In this document: piece by piece, positions 15,722 through 24,753 of the stretch | Numbering within the stretch: the first letter of the stretch is position 1 | Layout: each line of letters starts with the position of its first letter | Assembly (NCBI GenBank): GCA_018242465.1 | Contig: JAFEBY010000011.1 | Location: 1-36,375 of the forward strand | Source of the DNA: Pseudomonadota bacterium | GTDB taxonomy: Bacteria > Pseudomonadota > Gammaproteobacteria > Xanthomonadales > Xanthomonadaceae | Length of the DNA: 36,375 nt | Direction: 5' to 3' | Translations under genes and position numbers: made by a program | The notes under the pieces: model-generated | Databases searched by the model: none | What the model saw: only the letters and a program-made list of their open reading frames with translations | Told to the model about the DNA's origin: nothing

Positions 15722-16273
15722 ATGGACCCCAGCCAGAATCCGACCGTTTTCCACGCCACCACCATCTGTTCGGTGCGGCGCAACGGCCGCGTGGTGATCG
15801 CCGGCGACGGCCAGGTCACGCTCGGCAATACGGTGATGAAATCGAACGCGCGCAAGGTGCGGCGCCTCGGCGCGGATGGTCGCGTGCTCGCCGGCTTCGC
15901 TGGTGCGGCAGCCGATGCGTTCACGTTGTTCGAACTGTTCGAATCGAAGCTCGAGAAGCATGGCCAGCTGCTGCGCGCCGCGGTCGAGTTCGCGAAAGAC
16001 TGGAGGACGGAGCGCCGCTTCGGCAAGCTCGAGGCGCTGCTCGCGGTTGCCGACGCCGAAACATCGCTGGTGATCAGCGGAACCGGCGACTTGATCGAGC
16101 CGGAAGACGGCCTGATCGCGATCGGCTCCGGTGGCATGTACGCATTGTCGGCAGCGCGCGCACTGATCGCGCATACCGAACTCGATGCCAAGACCATCGC
16201 GACCGAAGCGCTCAAGATCGCCGGCGACGTCTGCATCTATACCAACCAGAACATCGTGGTGGAGGAGCTGTGA
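15722..16273 (+). CDS. hslV: ATP-dependent protease peptidase subunit HslV
   Basis: Protein of 183 aa. It is the proteolytic subunit of the HslUV (ClpYQ) complex, with an N-terminal threonine nucleophile. The family core begins at [23 protein letters not shown]. Here the first Thr is residue 13, after the pre-sequence [12 protein letters not shown], whereas the E. coli protein starts Met-Thr. The pre-sequence must be removed for activity; similar extensions are known to me from xanthomonad HslV proteins. Later landmarks are [17 protein letters not shown] and [22 protein letters not shown] lies 5 nt upstream of the ATG. It overlaps hslU by one base (TGATG). Confidence 0.96.
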   Translation: MDPSQNPTVFHATTICSVRRNGRVVIAGDGQVTLGNTVMKSNARKVRRLGADGRVLAGFAGAAADAFTLFELFESKLEKHGQLLRAAVEFAKDWRTERRFGKLEALLAVADAETSLVISGTGDLIEPEDGLIAIGSGGMYALSAARALIAHTELDAKTIATEALKIAGDVCIYTNQNIVVEEL

Positions 16274-17640
16274 TGCTCAAGCCCGACACGTCTTCCGCCG
16301 CGATGACGCCGCGCGAAATCGTCGCCGAACTCGATCGCCACATCATCGGCCAGCACCAGGCCAAGCGCGCGGTCGCGATCGCGTTGCGCAACCGCTGGCG
16401 GCGCGCGCAGCTGTCCGACGAATTGCGCCACGAGGTGATGCCGAAGAACATCCTGATGATCGGTCCGACCGGCGTGGGCAAGACCGAGATCGCGCGGCGG
16501 CTGGCGACGCTCGCCAACGCGCCCTTCGTCAAGGTCGAGGCGACGCGCTTCACCGAAGTCGGTTACGTCGGCAAGGACGTCGAGCAGATCATCCGCGATC
16601 TCGCCGACACCGCGGTCAAGCTCTATCGCGAACAGGCCAAGCAACGTGTGCGCACCCAAGCCGAGGAGCGTGCGGAGGAGCGGATCCTCGACACTCTGTT
16701 GCCGCAGCGTGCGCCGACCAGCTTCGGCTTCAATGCCGTGGACGTGCGCGACGAACCCTCGGCGGTCGAATCCGAGACCCGGCGCAAGCTGCGCCAGCAA
16801 TTGCGTGCCGGCGAACTCGACGAACGCCAGATCGAAATCGAAACCGCGGTGAATGTCGGCGTCGACATCATGGCGCCTCCGGGCATGGAGGAGATGGGCC
16901 AGCAGCTGCGTTCGATGTTCTCGCAACTGTCCGGCGGCAAGACCCACAAGAAGACGGTGACGGTGAAGGCCGCGCGCACGCTGTTGCAAGACGAGGAAGC
17001 CGCGAAACTCGTCAACGAGGATGAAGTGCGCGAAGCGGCGATCGAAGCCTGCGAGCAGCATGGCATCGTCTTCATCGACGAGATCGACAAGGTCGCCAAG
17101 CGCAGCGAAGGCCATGGTGCCGATGTCAGTCGCGAAGGCGTGCAGCGCGACCTGTTGCCGCTGGTCGAAGGCTCCACTGTCAGCACCAAGTACGGCCCGG
17201 TGCGCACCGACCACATCCTCTTCATCGCCAGTGGCGCTTTCCATCTCGCCAAGCCCAGCGACCTGATTCCGGAGATGCAGGGGCGCTTTCCGATCCGCGT
17301 CGAACTTGGCGCGTTGAGCAAGAGCGACTTCGTGCGCATCCTCACCGAACCCAAGGCCGCGTTGACCAAGCAATATGTCGAACTGATGCGCACCGAGGGC
17401 ATGGACCTGAGCTTCAGCGACGAGGCCGTCGATCGCCTCGCCGAGATCGCTGCCGATGTCAACGAGCGCCAGGAAAACATCGGCGCGCGCCGACTCCATA
17501 CCGTGCTCGAACGCCTGCTGGAAACACTGAGCTTCGAAGCGCCGGATCGCGGCGGCACGCTGGTGATCGATCGCGCCTATGTCGACGGCCACATGGGCGA
17601 GCTGGTCAAGGATCCCGACTTGTCGCGCTACATCCTCTGA
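16273..17640 (+). CDS. hslU: HslU ATPase subunit of HslUV protease
   Basis: Protein of 455 aa. This AAA+ unfoldase caps HslV. Walker A is GPTGVGKT (residues 64-71), Walker B is IVFIDEIDK (Asp269-Glu270), and the C-terminal tail LSRYIL is the segment that docks into HslV. The intermediate (I) domain lies between the Walker motifs (about 110-240), and a GYVGKDVE pore-loop motif is present. The start codon shares its first base with the hslV stop. The frame is open far upstream (to 15583), but that part overlaps tetR and hslV in a wrong frame. Confidence 0.98.
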   Translation: MLKPDTSSAAMTPREIVAELDRHIIGQHQAKRAVAIALRNRWRRAQLSDELRHEVMPKNILMIGPTGVGKTEIARRLATLANAPFVKVEATRFTEVGYVGKDVEQIIRDLADTAVKLYREQAKQRVRTQAEERAEERILDTLLPQRAPTSFGFNAVDVRDEPSAVESETRRKLRQQLRAGELDERQIEIETAVNVGVDIMAPPGMEEMGQQLRSMFSQLSGGKTHKKTVTVKAARTLLQDEEAAKLVNEDEVREAAIEACEQHGIVFIDEIDKVAKRSEGHGADVSREGVQRDLLPLVEGSTVSTKYGPVRTDHILFIASGAFHLAKPSDLIPEMQGRFPIRVELGALSKSDFVRILTEPKAALTKQYVELMRTEGMDLSFSDEAVDRLAEIAADVNERQENIGARRLHTVLERLLETLSFEAPDRGGTLVIDRAYVDGHMGELVKDPDLSRYIL

Positions 17641-17716
17641 CCCGCATTCATTTTCCAGCCAGCTACTGCAGGCGCATGAGCGTAGGCTGACGCCCTTCGG
17701 GGCCAATACCACGCGC

Positions 17717-19558
17717 ATGCAGGACAACGACACTTCGCCGCACACGCGTGCGGCGCTACCGCTATCGCCGTCGCTCGACCCGACGATGTCCGACGCGCAC
17801 ATGCCGCGCCGGTTCCGTCCGCTGTCGCGGCGCGTGATGTGGATCAGCGCGCTCGCCCTCATGCTCGGTGCCAGCGTCGGCGTGGTGGCGCGGGTGCTTG
17901 CCGGCCTGATCGGACTGGTCACCAATCTCGCGTTTTACGGGAGCTGGAGTACGGAATTTTCCAGTCCTGCCGGCAATCATCTCGGTGCATGGGTCATTGT
18001 CGTTCCGGCGATCGGCGGGATCATCGTCGGCTTCATGGCGCGCTGGGGCTCGCGCGCGATTCGTGGCCACGGCATTCCCGAAGCGATGGAGCAGGTGCTG
18101 CTCAACGAAAGCCGCATCCCCGCGCGCATGACCTGGCTCAAGCCGGTGTCCTCGGCGATCGCGATCGGCACCGGCGGACCGTTCGGCGCGGAAGGCCCGA
18201 TCATCGCCACCGGTGGTGCGCTCGGCTCGCTGACCGGGCAATGGCTGCGCGTCACCGCCGACGAACGCAAGACCTTGCTCGCCGCGGGTGCGGCAGCGGG
18301 TATGGCTGCGGTGTTCTCGGCGCCGGTTTCCGCGGTGCTGTTGTCGATCGAACTTCTGCTATTCGAACGTCGCGCGCGCTCGCTGATCCCGGTCGCGTTC
18401 GGTGCAGTCGCCGGGACCAGCGTGCGCTACGCACTCGAAGGCAATGCGCCGATGTTCCCGATGCCCGACATCGCATCGCCGACATTCCCGGCGATGGTGG
18501 CCTATATCGTATTGGGATTGCTGGTGGGCGTTGCCAGCGTCGGCATCACCAAACTCACTTACGCGATCGAAGACGGCTTCGAGAAACTGCCGATCCACTG
18601 GATGTGGTGGCCGGCATTGGGCGGGATTGTCGTCGGTGCGGTCGGCTATGTCATGCCCATCACGCTGGGCGTCGGCTACGACAACATCGCCGCGGTATTG
18701 GCCGGGCAGCTCGGGTTGGCGGCGATGGTATCGCTCTGCCTGCTGAAACTGCTGTCGTGGTCGATCGCGCTGGGTAGCGGCACTTCGGGCGGAACACTGG
18801 CGCCGCTGTTCACCATCGGCGGCGCGATGGGCGGCGCGGCCGGACTGGCGTTGGCGCATGGCATGCCGTGGTTGCAGGTGGACCCGCGCGTCGCCGCACT
18901 GGTGTGCATGGCGGCGATCTTCACCGGAGCCTCCCGTGCCTTCCTCACCGCAGTGGTCTTCGCATTCGAGACAACGCAGCAGCCACATGGATTGTTGCCG
19001 TTGCTCGGTGCCTGCGCGGCGGCCTATCTCGTGTCCGGCCTGCTGATGCGCAACACCATCATGACCGAGAAGATCGCGCGTCGCGGCGTGCGCGTGCCGT
19101 CGGAATACGCATCCGATTATCTCGACCAGATCATGGCGGGTGATGCCTGCAGCCGCGATGTCGTCAGCCTGCAGGCAACACAGGTGCTCGGAGACGTGCG
19201 CAGTTGGTTGATGGAAGACCATCCCGCCGCACGCCACCAGGGGTTCCCGGTGCTGGATGCCGACAACCAATTGCTCGGCGTGGTGACGCGACGCGATCTC
19301 ACCAACCTGCGCAACGATGATGAGGTGATGGTCGGATCGTTGATCCGGCGTAACGTGCTGGCCGTGCGTGAGGACCACTCGCTGCGTGAAGCCGCTGATC
19401 ACATGGTCGAAGCCGATGTCGGTCGGGTGATCGTGCTGGGGAAGGATGCGCCGCATCGCATGGTCGGCATCCTGACGCGTGGCGATCTGTTGAGCGCGCA
19501 TGCGCAACGATTGCGGGAGGCGCGGGAGATCAGCCGGGTGAGGCCGCGGCGGGATTAG
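17717..19558 (+). CDS. CLC-family chloride channel/antiporter with CBS domains
   Basis: Protein of 613 aa from ATG 17717. Some ten or more membrane helices lie between residues ~42 and ~460. The CLC signatures are GHGIPE (117-122; GSGIP in the best-known members), GPFGAEGP with the gating glutamate Glu159, and GSGTSGGTLAPLFTIGG further on. Two CBS domains close the protein (about 475-535 and 540-605; FPVLDADNQLLGVVTRRDL and RMVGILTRGDL), probably adenine-nucleotide-sensing. It should move chloride or another anion across the inner membrane. Whether it is a channel or an H+-coupled exchanger cannot be said. Start choice is uncertain: ATG 17786 is an alternative. TAGGCT at 17683-17688 is a possible -10. 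Confidence 0.9.
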   Translation: MQDNDTSPHTRAALPLSPSLDPTMSDAHMPRRFRPLSRRVMWISALALMLGASVGVVARVLAGLIGLVTNLAFYGSWSTEFSSPAGNHLGAWVIVVPAIGGIIVGFMARWGSRAIRGHGIPEAMEQVLLNESRIPARMTWLKPVSSAIAIGTGGPFGAEGPIIATGGALGSLTGQWLRVTADERKTLLAAGAAAGMAAVFSAPVSAVLLSIELLLFERRARSLIPVAFGAVAGTSVRYALEGNAPMFPMPDIASPTFPAMVAYIVLGLLVGVASVGITKLTYAIEDGFEKLPIHWMWWPALGGIVVGAVGYVMPITLGVGYDNIAAVLAGQLGLAAMVSLCLLKLLSWSIALGSGTSGGTLAPLFTIGGAMGGAAGLALAHGMPWLQVDPRVAALVCMAAIFTGASRAFLTAVVFAFETTQQPHGLLPLLGACAAAYLVSGLLMRNTIMTEKIARRGVRVPSEYASDYLDQIMAGDACSRDVVSLQATQVLGDVRSWLMEDHPAARHQGFPVLDADNQLLGVVTRRDLTNLRNDDEVMVGSLIRRNVLAVREDHSLREAADHMVEADVGRVIVLGKDAPHRMVGILTRGDLLSAHAQRLREAREISRVRPRRD

Positions 19559-19593
19559 CCACGAGCTGCCATGGAAGACAGCAATCCCAATAA

Positions 19594-19618
19594 AAAAGCC
19601 GCCCATCGGGCGGCTTTT
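19594..19618. terminator. bidirectional terminator between the CLC and MFS genes
   Basis: AAAAGCCGCCC (19594-19604) pairs perfectly with GGGCGGCTTTT (19608-19618) around the loop ATC. The A-run on the left and T-run on the right make it work in both directions. It lies between two convergent genes ending at 19558 and 19644. Confidence 0.95.
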
Positions 19619-19643
19619 GTTTCCACTGCAATGAACCCGGCGA

Positions 19644-21095
19644 TCAATGCCCGCCAGCACCCGCCGCGACCTTTTCCAGATCGATGCCTTGGGCCTTGAT
19701 CTGCTTCGCGGCGAACCACGAATAGAAGGCGAGGTAGGCGAAGCAGCAGAAGCCGACCAGGTAGCTCAGCTGGATGCCGATGTGTTCGGACAACCAGCCC
19801 TGGAACATGCTGACCAGGCCGCCGCCCATGATCATCATGATCAGGAAGCTGGACCCGGTGCCGGTGTGGCGGCCCAGACCGGTGATGGCAAGGGTGAAGA
19901 TGCAAGGCCACATGACGCTGCAGGCCAGCCCACCGCAGACGAAGGCGAGGGCACTGAGCATGCCTGAGGTGAGCATGCCGACGGCCAGTGCGACGAGGCC
20001 GAGCACCGCGAAGTACAGCAGCATGCGCGCCGGGTTGCCATGGCTGGCCAGTGCGGTCACCGCCATGATGGCGATCGGGATCACGTAAAGATGGAATTGC
20101 GAGGTGTCGCGCTGGGCGATGGCATTGACCGCCAGGTAGACGCCGAAGGCGAGGAACGGGAACAGCAGGATCAGTGCCTTTTGCAACGTGCCCTTGGCGC
20201 CGAGCACGCCAGGAATGCCGGTCCAGCGCCCCATCATCAGGCTGGCCCAGAACAGCGAAATGAACGGCGCCACCTGCGAGGTCTGGACGTTGAGGTTGTG
20301 CTCGAGGTACGCGGGCAGGTTTCCGGCGGTGGAGACTTCGACGCCGACATACAGGAAGATCGCCAGCATGCCGAGTACCAGCTGCGGATAGGCAAACACC
20401 GAGTGACGATGGATCAGCTTGCTGGCGTCCTCGGCTTCTTCTTCGGCGACCTTGTCGAGATCGAGTTTGTTCGGCACCGAGGAGAACTTGAGGATTGCAG
20501 CGACGATCAGGAATGCCGCGCCGAGGAACAGGTACGGTGTCTTGACGTTCCCGATATTGGCCGTGGCATTGCTGGCGGTGGCGCTGCCGAAGATGGCGTA
20601 GCTGACCAGCAGCGGGCCGATGGTGGTGCCGAAGTTGTTGACGCCGCCGGCCATGTTGAGACGCTGCGCGCCGGTGCTGGGATCCCCCATCACGATCGCC
20701 AGCGGGTTGGCGGCGATCTGTTGCAGGGAAAAGCCCAAGGCCACCACGAACAGGCCGGAAAGCATCAACGGGAAGGACCCGAGGTTGGCGGCTGGAATAA
20801 AAAGCAGCGTGCCCAGTGCCGAGATCACCAGGCCGAGGCAGATGCCGTTCTTGTAGCCGATGCGGTTGAGCAGGTCGGCACCCGAGATCTTGGAATACAG
20901 GAAGTAGATCGCCGAACCGACGGCGTAGGCGATGTAGAAGGCGTTGGACACCCACTGGCTTTCCACCTGCGTGAGGTTGAACGCCTTCTTGAACACCGGG
21001 ATCAGGATGTCATTGCTGGCGGCGACGAAGCCCCAGAAGAAGAACACGGTGATGAGCACGCCGAACTGCGACCAGCGGGTTTGTTGCTTCGTCAT
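19644..21095 (-). CDS. FHS-family (FucP/GluP-like) sugar MFS transporter
   Basis: Protein of 483 aa with about twelve membrane helices and a cytosolic loop near residues 205-235 ([18 protein letters not shown]). The N-terminus ([20 protein letters not shown]) and [37 protein letters not shown] are typical of the fucose/glucose/galactose-H+ symporters. It should import a hexose or a related sugar with protons; the precise sugar is unknown. Transcribed toward the terminator at 19594. An extended -10 (TGC-TAGCCT, minus strand 21137-21129) gives a ~27-nt leader. The leader has no Shine-Dalgarno and ends in GCCTCCC before ATG. Confidence 0.93.
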   Translation of the reverse strand: MTKQQTRWSQFGVLITVFFFWGFVAASNDILIPVFKKAFNLTQVESQWVSNAFYIAYAVGSAIYFLYSKISGADLLNRIGYKNGICLGLVISALGTLLFIPAANLGSFPLMLSGLFVVALGFSLQQIAANPLAIVMGDPSTGAQRLNMAGGVNNFGTTIGPLLVSYAIFGSATASNATANIGNVKTPYLFLGAAFLIVAAILKFSSVPNKLDLDKVAEEEAEDASKLIHRHSVFAYPQLVLGMLAIFLYVGVEVSTAGNLPAYLEHNLNVQTSQVAPFISLFWASLMMGRWTGIPGVLGAKGTLQKALILLFPFLAFGVYLAVNAIAQRDTSQFHLYVIPIAIMAVTALASHGNPARMLLYFAVLGLVALAVGMLTSGMLSALAFVCGGLACSVMWPCIFTLAITGLGRHTGTGSSFLIMMIMGGGLVSMFQGWLSEHIGIQLSYLVGFCCFAYLAFYSWFAAKQIKAQGIDLEKVAAGAGGH

Positions 21096-21128
21096 GGGAG
21101 GCTGTCTTCGTGGGAGGCAAACGGGGCT

Positions 21129-21137
21129 AGGCTAGCA
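21129..21137 (-). promoter_or_regulatory. extended -10 of the sugar transporter gene
   Basis: Read on the minus strand, TGCTAGCCT is a TGn extended -10 followed by TAGCCT (TAnnnT), 33 nt before the start codon at 21095. The leader would be ~27 nt. Confidence 0.4.
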
Positions 21138-21221
21138 TCGAATCGATCCAACGCAGGGGTATCCGCGCATGTTGCGTCACAGCATCAACGGGCGGCCACG
21201 GCCTGTAGCGGCGGGCGATGC

Positions 21222-21227
21222 GATAAT
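21222..21227 (+). promoter_or_regulatory. -10-like box GATAAT, predicted leaderless start
   Basis: GATAAT ends 6 nt before the ubiE ATG at 21234, identical in box and spacing to hemC and the HAD gene. No clear -35 or Shine-Dalgarno is visible. Confidence 0.55.
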
Positions 21228-21233
21228 CCCGGC

Positions 21234-22007
21234 ATGAACGAATCGAACGACAAGGTTGGCGACACACCCGGCACCACCCATTTCGGCTATCGCGACGTCC
21301 CCGTGGACGAAAAGCAGAAGCTGGTGGGCGAGGTCTTCACGTCGGTGGCCGGCAAGTACGACCTGATGAACGACCTGATGTCGCTGGGCATCCATCGGGC
21401 CTGGAAGCGCTACTTCGTCGCCACCTCGTCGGTGTCGCGCGGTGATCGCGTGCTTGACCTGGCGGGCGGTACCGGCGACATCGCCGCACTGCTGCGCGAT
21501 CGCGTTGGTGATGCGGGCGAGATCGTGCTTGGCGACATCAACGGTTCCATGCTCAAGGTCGGCCGCGATCGCATGACCGACCGCGGCAACGTCAACGGCT
21601 TCGAGTACGTGCAGTGCAACGCCGAGGCGCTGCCGTTCCCGGATGCCAGCTTTGACCTCGTCACCATTGCCTTCGGCCTGCGCAACGTCACCGACAAGGA
21701 CGCTGCCCTGCGCGACATGCATCGCGTGCTGAAGGTCGGCGGGCAGGCGCGCGTGCTGGAGTTTTCCCAGGTCACCGCCGACTGGTTCAGGCCGATCTAC
21801 GACTTCCACAGCTTCAAGGTGCTGCCGCACCTCGGCAAGCTGTTCGCCGGCGACAGCGACAGCTATCAATACCTCGCCGAATCGATCCGCAAGCACCCGC
21901 CGCAGGACGAGCTCAAGGCGATGATGCAGGCGGCCGGCTTCGCGCGCTGCGACTACCGCAACCTGTCGGGCGGCATCGTCGCCATTCATACGGGCTACAA
22001 GGTCTAG
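21234..22007 (+). CDS. ubiE: ubiquinone/menaquinone C-methyltransferase UbiE
   Basis: Protein of 257 aa. It is an S-adenosylmethionine-dependent C-methyltransferase of ubiquinone synthesis. Visible landmarks: [18 protein letters not shown] (residues 41-58, UbiE signature 1), SAM motif [13 protein letters not shown] (73-84), [19 protein letters not shown] and [15 protein letters not shown] (signature 2). C-terminal [17 protein letters not shown] is typical. The open frame extends upstream to 20040, but that stretch is antisense to the MFS gene; ATG 21234 is the family start and follows a GATAAT box by 6 nt. ubiB and ubiJ do not follow it here. Confidence 0.97.
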   Translation: MNESNDKVGDTPGTTHFGYRDVPVDEKQKLVGEVFTSVAGKYDLMNDLMSLGIHRAWKRYFVATSSVSRGDRVLDLAGGTGDIAALLRDRVGDAGEIVLGDINGSMLKVGRDRMTDRGNVNGFEYVQCNAEALPFPDASFDLVTIAFGLRNVTDKDAALRDMHRVLKVGGQARVLEFSQVTADWFRPIYDFHSFKVLPHLGKLFAGDSDSYQYLAESIRKHPPQDELKAMMQAAGFARCDYRNLSGGIVAIHTGYKV

Positions 22008-22063
22008 CGTGAGACAGCGCTAAACTCGGGGGCTTCCGCTTCATTCCTGCCCCGGAGCCTCCC

Positions 22064-24016
22064 ATGCGCAAGTCGCTGCTCGCTGCATCCATCACCCTCT
22101 GCATCGCCGCCTGTCAGCAGCAGGCGCCGCAGGCCGCCGCGCCAACGCCGGCACCGGCCGCCGCCCAGGCGCCGGCACCCCAGTCGACGCAGGCCGTGGT
22201 GGACGAACATTCCTATTCGCAGCCGGACAAGGTCCGCACCACCGACCTCGCCCTTGATCTCGCGCTCGACTTCGCCAAGAAGACGATCTCCGGCACCTCG
22301 ACCTACACGCTGGATTGGCTCGACAAGAAGGCGACGCAGTTCGTTCTCGATACCCGCGACATCACCATCCAGAAGGCCGAAGGACAGGGCAGCGATGGCC
22401 AGTGGCATGAACTGAAGTTCGCGCTGGCGCCGGCCGACAAGATCCTCGGCAGCAAGCTCACCGTCGAAACGCCGGATCGCCCCGCCAAGGTGCGCCTGAC
22501 CTACGCCACCTCGCCGAACGCCTCGGGCTTGCAGTGGCTGGATCCGGCCATGACCGAAGGCAAGAAGACGCCCTTCATGTTCAGCCAGTCGCAGCAGATC
22601 CACGCGCGCAGCTGGGTGCCGTTGCAGGACACGCCGCAGATCCGCTTCACCTATTCCGCGCATGTCACCGCGCCGAAAAACGTGATGGTGCTGATGAGCG
22701 CCGACAACAATCCGGACGCCAAGCGCACCGGCGATTACACCTTCCACATGCCGCAGAAGATCCCGTCCTACCTGCTGGCGATCGCCGCGGGCGACCTGGT
22801 GTTCAAGCCGATCAACAAGCGCAGCGGCGTGTGGGCGGAACCGGCGATGGTCGGCAAGGTCGAAAAGGAATTCGAAGATACCGGCAAGATGATCGATACC
22901 GCCGAGAAGTTGTACGGGCCGTATCGCTGGGATCGTTACGACCTGCTGGTGCTGCCGCCGTCCTTCCCCTATGGCGGCATGGAGAACCCGCGCCTGACCT
23001 TCGCCACGCCGACCGTGATCGTCGGCGACAAGTCGCTGGTGTCGCTGGTTGCGCATGAACTCGCGCACAGCTGGTCGGGCAACCTGGTCACCTTCGCCAC
23101 GGACAACGATGCGTGGTTGAACGAAGGCACCACGACCTACGTCCAGAGCCGCATCACCGAAGCGCTGTACGGCCTTGATGCCAAGGACATGGAGAACGCG
23201 ATCGATCGCAGCGAGCTGGCCGACGAGTACAAGACGCTCGATCCCAAGCTGCAGTTGCTGTCGCTGAAGCCGGGCACGCTGGCCGATCCCGATGGTTCGT
23301 CGAGCGCGACCGTGTACACCAAGGGCGCGTGGTTCTGGCAGTGGCTGGAGCAGAAGTATGGCCGTGACGTGTTCGATCCCTTCCTGAAGGGTTATTTCGA
23401 CCACTTCGCGTTCCAGAGCATCACCACCAAGCAGATGCTCGATTATCTCAAGGCCAACCTGATCGATGCGCATCCGGGCAAGGTGACGATGGCTGAAGTC
23501 GAGAAGTGGGTGTACGAACCGGGCATTCCCGCCGATGCACCCAAGACTGACTCCAAGAAGTTCGATGCGGTGGATGCGTCGCTGAAGACGTGGCTGGATG
23601 GCGGAATCCTGCCGCCCAAGGCGGTCACCGCGAAGTACAGCACGCAGGAATGGGTGCACTTCCTCGAGGGCCTGCCGCCGACGCTCAAGGCCGAACAGCT
23701 GAAGGCGCTGGATGATGCCTACCACTTCACCGGCACGCCCAACGGCGAGATCGCGATGCGCTGGTATCCGCTGACCGTGCGCAGTGGTTATGTCGAGGCG
23801 CGCAGCGAGCTTGGCAAGTTCATCGAGCGCGTCGGTCGCCGCAAGCTGATCATGCCGACCTATGCCGAATTGGTGAAGACGCCGGATGGCCTTGCGTTCG
23901 CCAAGGAAGTGTTCGCGCGCGCCAAGCCGTCGTACCACCCGATCACCACCGGCAGCGTGCAGGACATGATCGACAAGGCGGACAAGACGGCGGCGTTGAA
24001 GGAAAAAGCCAAGTGA
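22064..24016 (+). CDS. M1-family aminopeptidase lipoprotein (LTA4-hydrolase type)
   Basis: Protein of 650 aa. It has a lipoprotein signal with lipobox IAAC (Cys17), then a Pro/Ala/Gln-rich linker (18-45). The M1 N-terminal beta domain precedes the catalytic domain, which has the substrate-binding PYGGMENPRL motif. The zinc site is HELAH (His331, Glu332, His335), with the third ligand Glu354 in AWLNEG. A C-terminal helical domain of leukotriene-A4-hydrolase type runs from about 510 to the end. It should remove N-terminal residues from peptides at the cell envelope. TAAACT at 22021-22026 is a possible -10. The leader ends GGAGCCTCCC and has no usual Shine-Dalgarno. It overlaps the next gene by 4 nt (GTGA). 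Confidence 0.93.
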   Translation: MRKSLLAASITLCIAACQQQAPQAAAPTPAPAAAQAPAPQSTQAVVDEHSYSQPDKVRTTDLALDLALDFAKKTISGTSTYTLDWLDKKATQFVLDTRDITIQKAEGQGSDGQWHELKFALAPADKILGSKLTVETPDRPAKVRLTYATSPNASGLQWLDPAMTEGKKTPFMFSQSQQIHARSWVPLQDTPQIRFTYSAHVTAPKNVMVLMSADNNPDAKRTGDYTFHMPQKIPSYLLAIAAGDLVFKPINKRSGVWAEPAMVGKVEKEFEDTGKMIDTAEKLYGPYRWDRYDLLVLPPSFPYGGMENPRLTFATPTVIVGDKSLVSLVAHELAHSWSGNLVTFATDNDAWLNEGTTTYVQSRITEALYGLDAKDMENAIDRSELADEYKTLDPKLQLLSLKPGTLADPDGSSSATVYTKGAWFWQWLEQKYGRDVFDPFLKGYFDHFAFQSITTKQMLDYLKANLIDAHPGKVTMAEVEKWVYEPGIPADAPKTDSKKFDAVDASLKTWLDGGILPPKAVTAKYSTQEWVHFLEGLPPTLKAEQLKALDDAYHFTGTPNGEIAMRWYPLTVRSGYVEARSELGKFIERVGRRKLIMPTYAELVKTPDGLAFAKEVFARAKPSYHPITTGSVQDMIDKADKTAALKEKAK

Positions 24017-24738
24017 CGGTGTGCCGCCATTTACCTCTGTCGGTCGCACTTGCCCTCGCGCTGTCGGCGTGCGGGCAGGGCGGCGCGCCCGCCAACGCGC
24101 AGGCCGATGCGGCACAACGCGAGCAGGACGCCGCGCCGGTCCTCGCCGAGTTCGAAAGCGCCTATACGGCCGGGGATTGGGCGCGTGCGCGCCTGAAGGT
24201 CGACGAGCTGCACCAGGAACATGCCGGCACCCAGGCCGAAGCGAAGGCGATGGCGCATTACGACGAGATCAAGTCGAAGTCGGATGCGCGCCGTGATGAC
24301 GAACGCGTGCGCGCGCTATGGGATTACCAGACCAATCCCGAGGGCAAGGGCCAGCAGATCAGCGCGGCGATCATTTCGAAGAACGAAATCACGATCGACG
24401 GTGGTGTGTCGCACGTGCAGCTGATCTTCCGCGACCATCCCGAGTGGAAGCGCAGCACGTATATCGTGCTGTCGCGCGGGGACATCGATTGCTACAAGGG
24501 CTGCAAGGTCAAGGTGACGATCGACGGCACGACGAAGATGCTCGACGGATTGCGTCCCGACACCAAGGAAGCGATTTCGATGTTCATCAACCCCGATCGC
24601 GCGCTGTGGCGGGCGATCCAGCACCACAAATCGCTGGCGATCGAGATCCCGGTGAAGGGTGGTCCGAAACAGACCGGCGAGTTCGAAGTCGCCGGCCTGA
24701 ATGCGGAGCGCATGCCGAAGGCGTGGAGCGCGCAATAA
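24013..24738 (+). CDS. lipoprotein of unknown function
   Basis: Protein of 241 aa. The lipoprotein signal has lipobox LSAC (Cys20), followed by a low-complexity Ala/Gln stretch (21-42). A helical segment (about 42-100, FESAYTAGDWARARLKVDELHQEH, read in parts) resembles a TPR-like start. The C-terminal beta-rich domain (about 105-241) contains a Cys pair in DCYKGCKVKVTIDG. I do not recognise the family. GTG 24013 overlaps the M1 peptidase stop by 4 nt; GTG 24019 is an equally possible start. The overlap and shared lipoprotein export suggest the two act together at the envelope (inference). Confidence 0.8.
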   Translation: MTVCRHLPLSVALALALSACGQGGAPANAQADAAQREQDAAPVLAEFESAYTAGDWARARLKVDELHQEHAGTQAEAKAMAHYDEIKSKSDARRDDERVRALWDYQTNPEGKGQQISAAIISKNEITIDGGVSHVQLIFRDHPEWKRSTYIVLSRGDIDCYKGCKVKVTIDGTTKMLDGLRPDTKEAISMFINPDRALWRAIQHHKSLAIEIPVKGGPKQTGEFEVAGLNAERMPKAWSAQ

Positions 24739-24748
24739 CGCGCGCTCC
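24725..24748. terminator. perfect hairpin holding a stop codon in its loop
   Basis: GGAGCGCGC (24725-24733) and GCGCGCTCC (24740-24748) form a perfect 9-bp stem with loop AATAAC. The TAA stop of the lipoprotein gene (24736-24738) lies in the loop. It sits between convergent genes only 15 nt apart. There is no strong T-run, so termination is likely but not certain. Confidence 0.6.
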
Positions 24749-24753
24749 GGGTC

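Noticed and set aside
20040-21233. Plus-strand open frame running in phase into ubiE
   Set aside because: It is antisense to the MFS transporter and has no family features; ubiE starts at 21234 after a GATAAT box.
22004-24115. Minus-strand open frame of 703 codons opposite the M1 peptidase
   Set aside because: Antisense shadow; the plus strand shows an intact zinc-peptidase with lipobox and catalytic motif.
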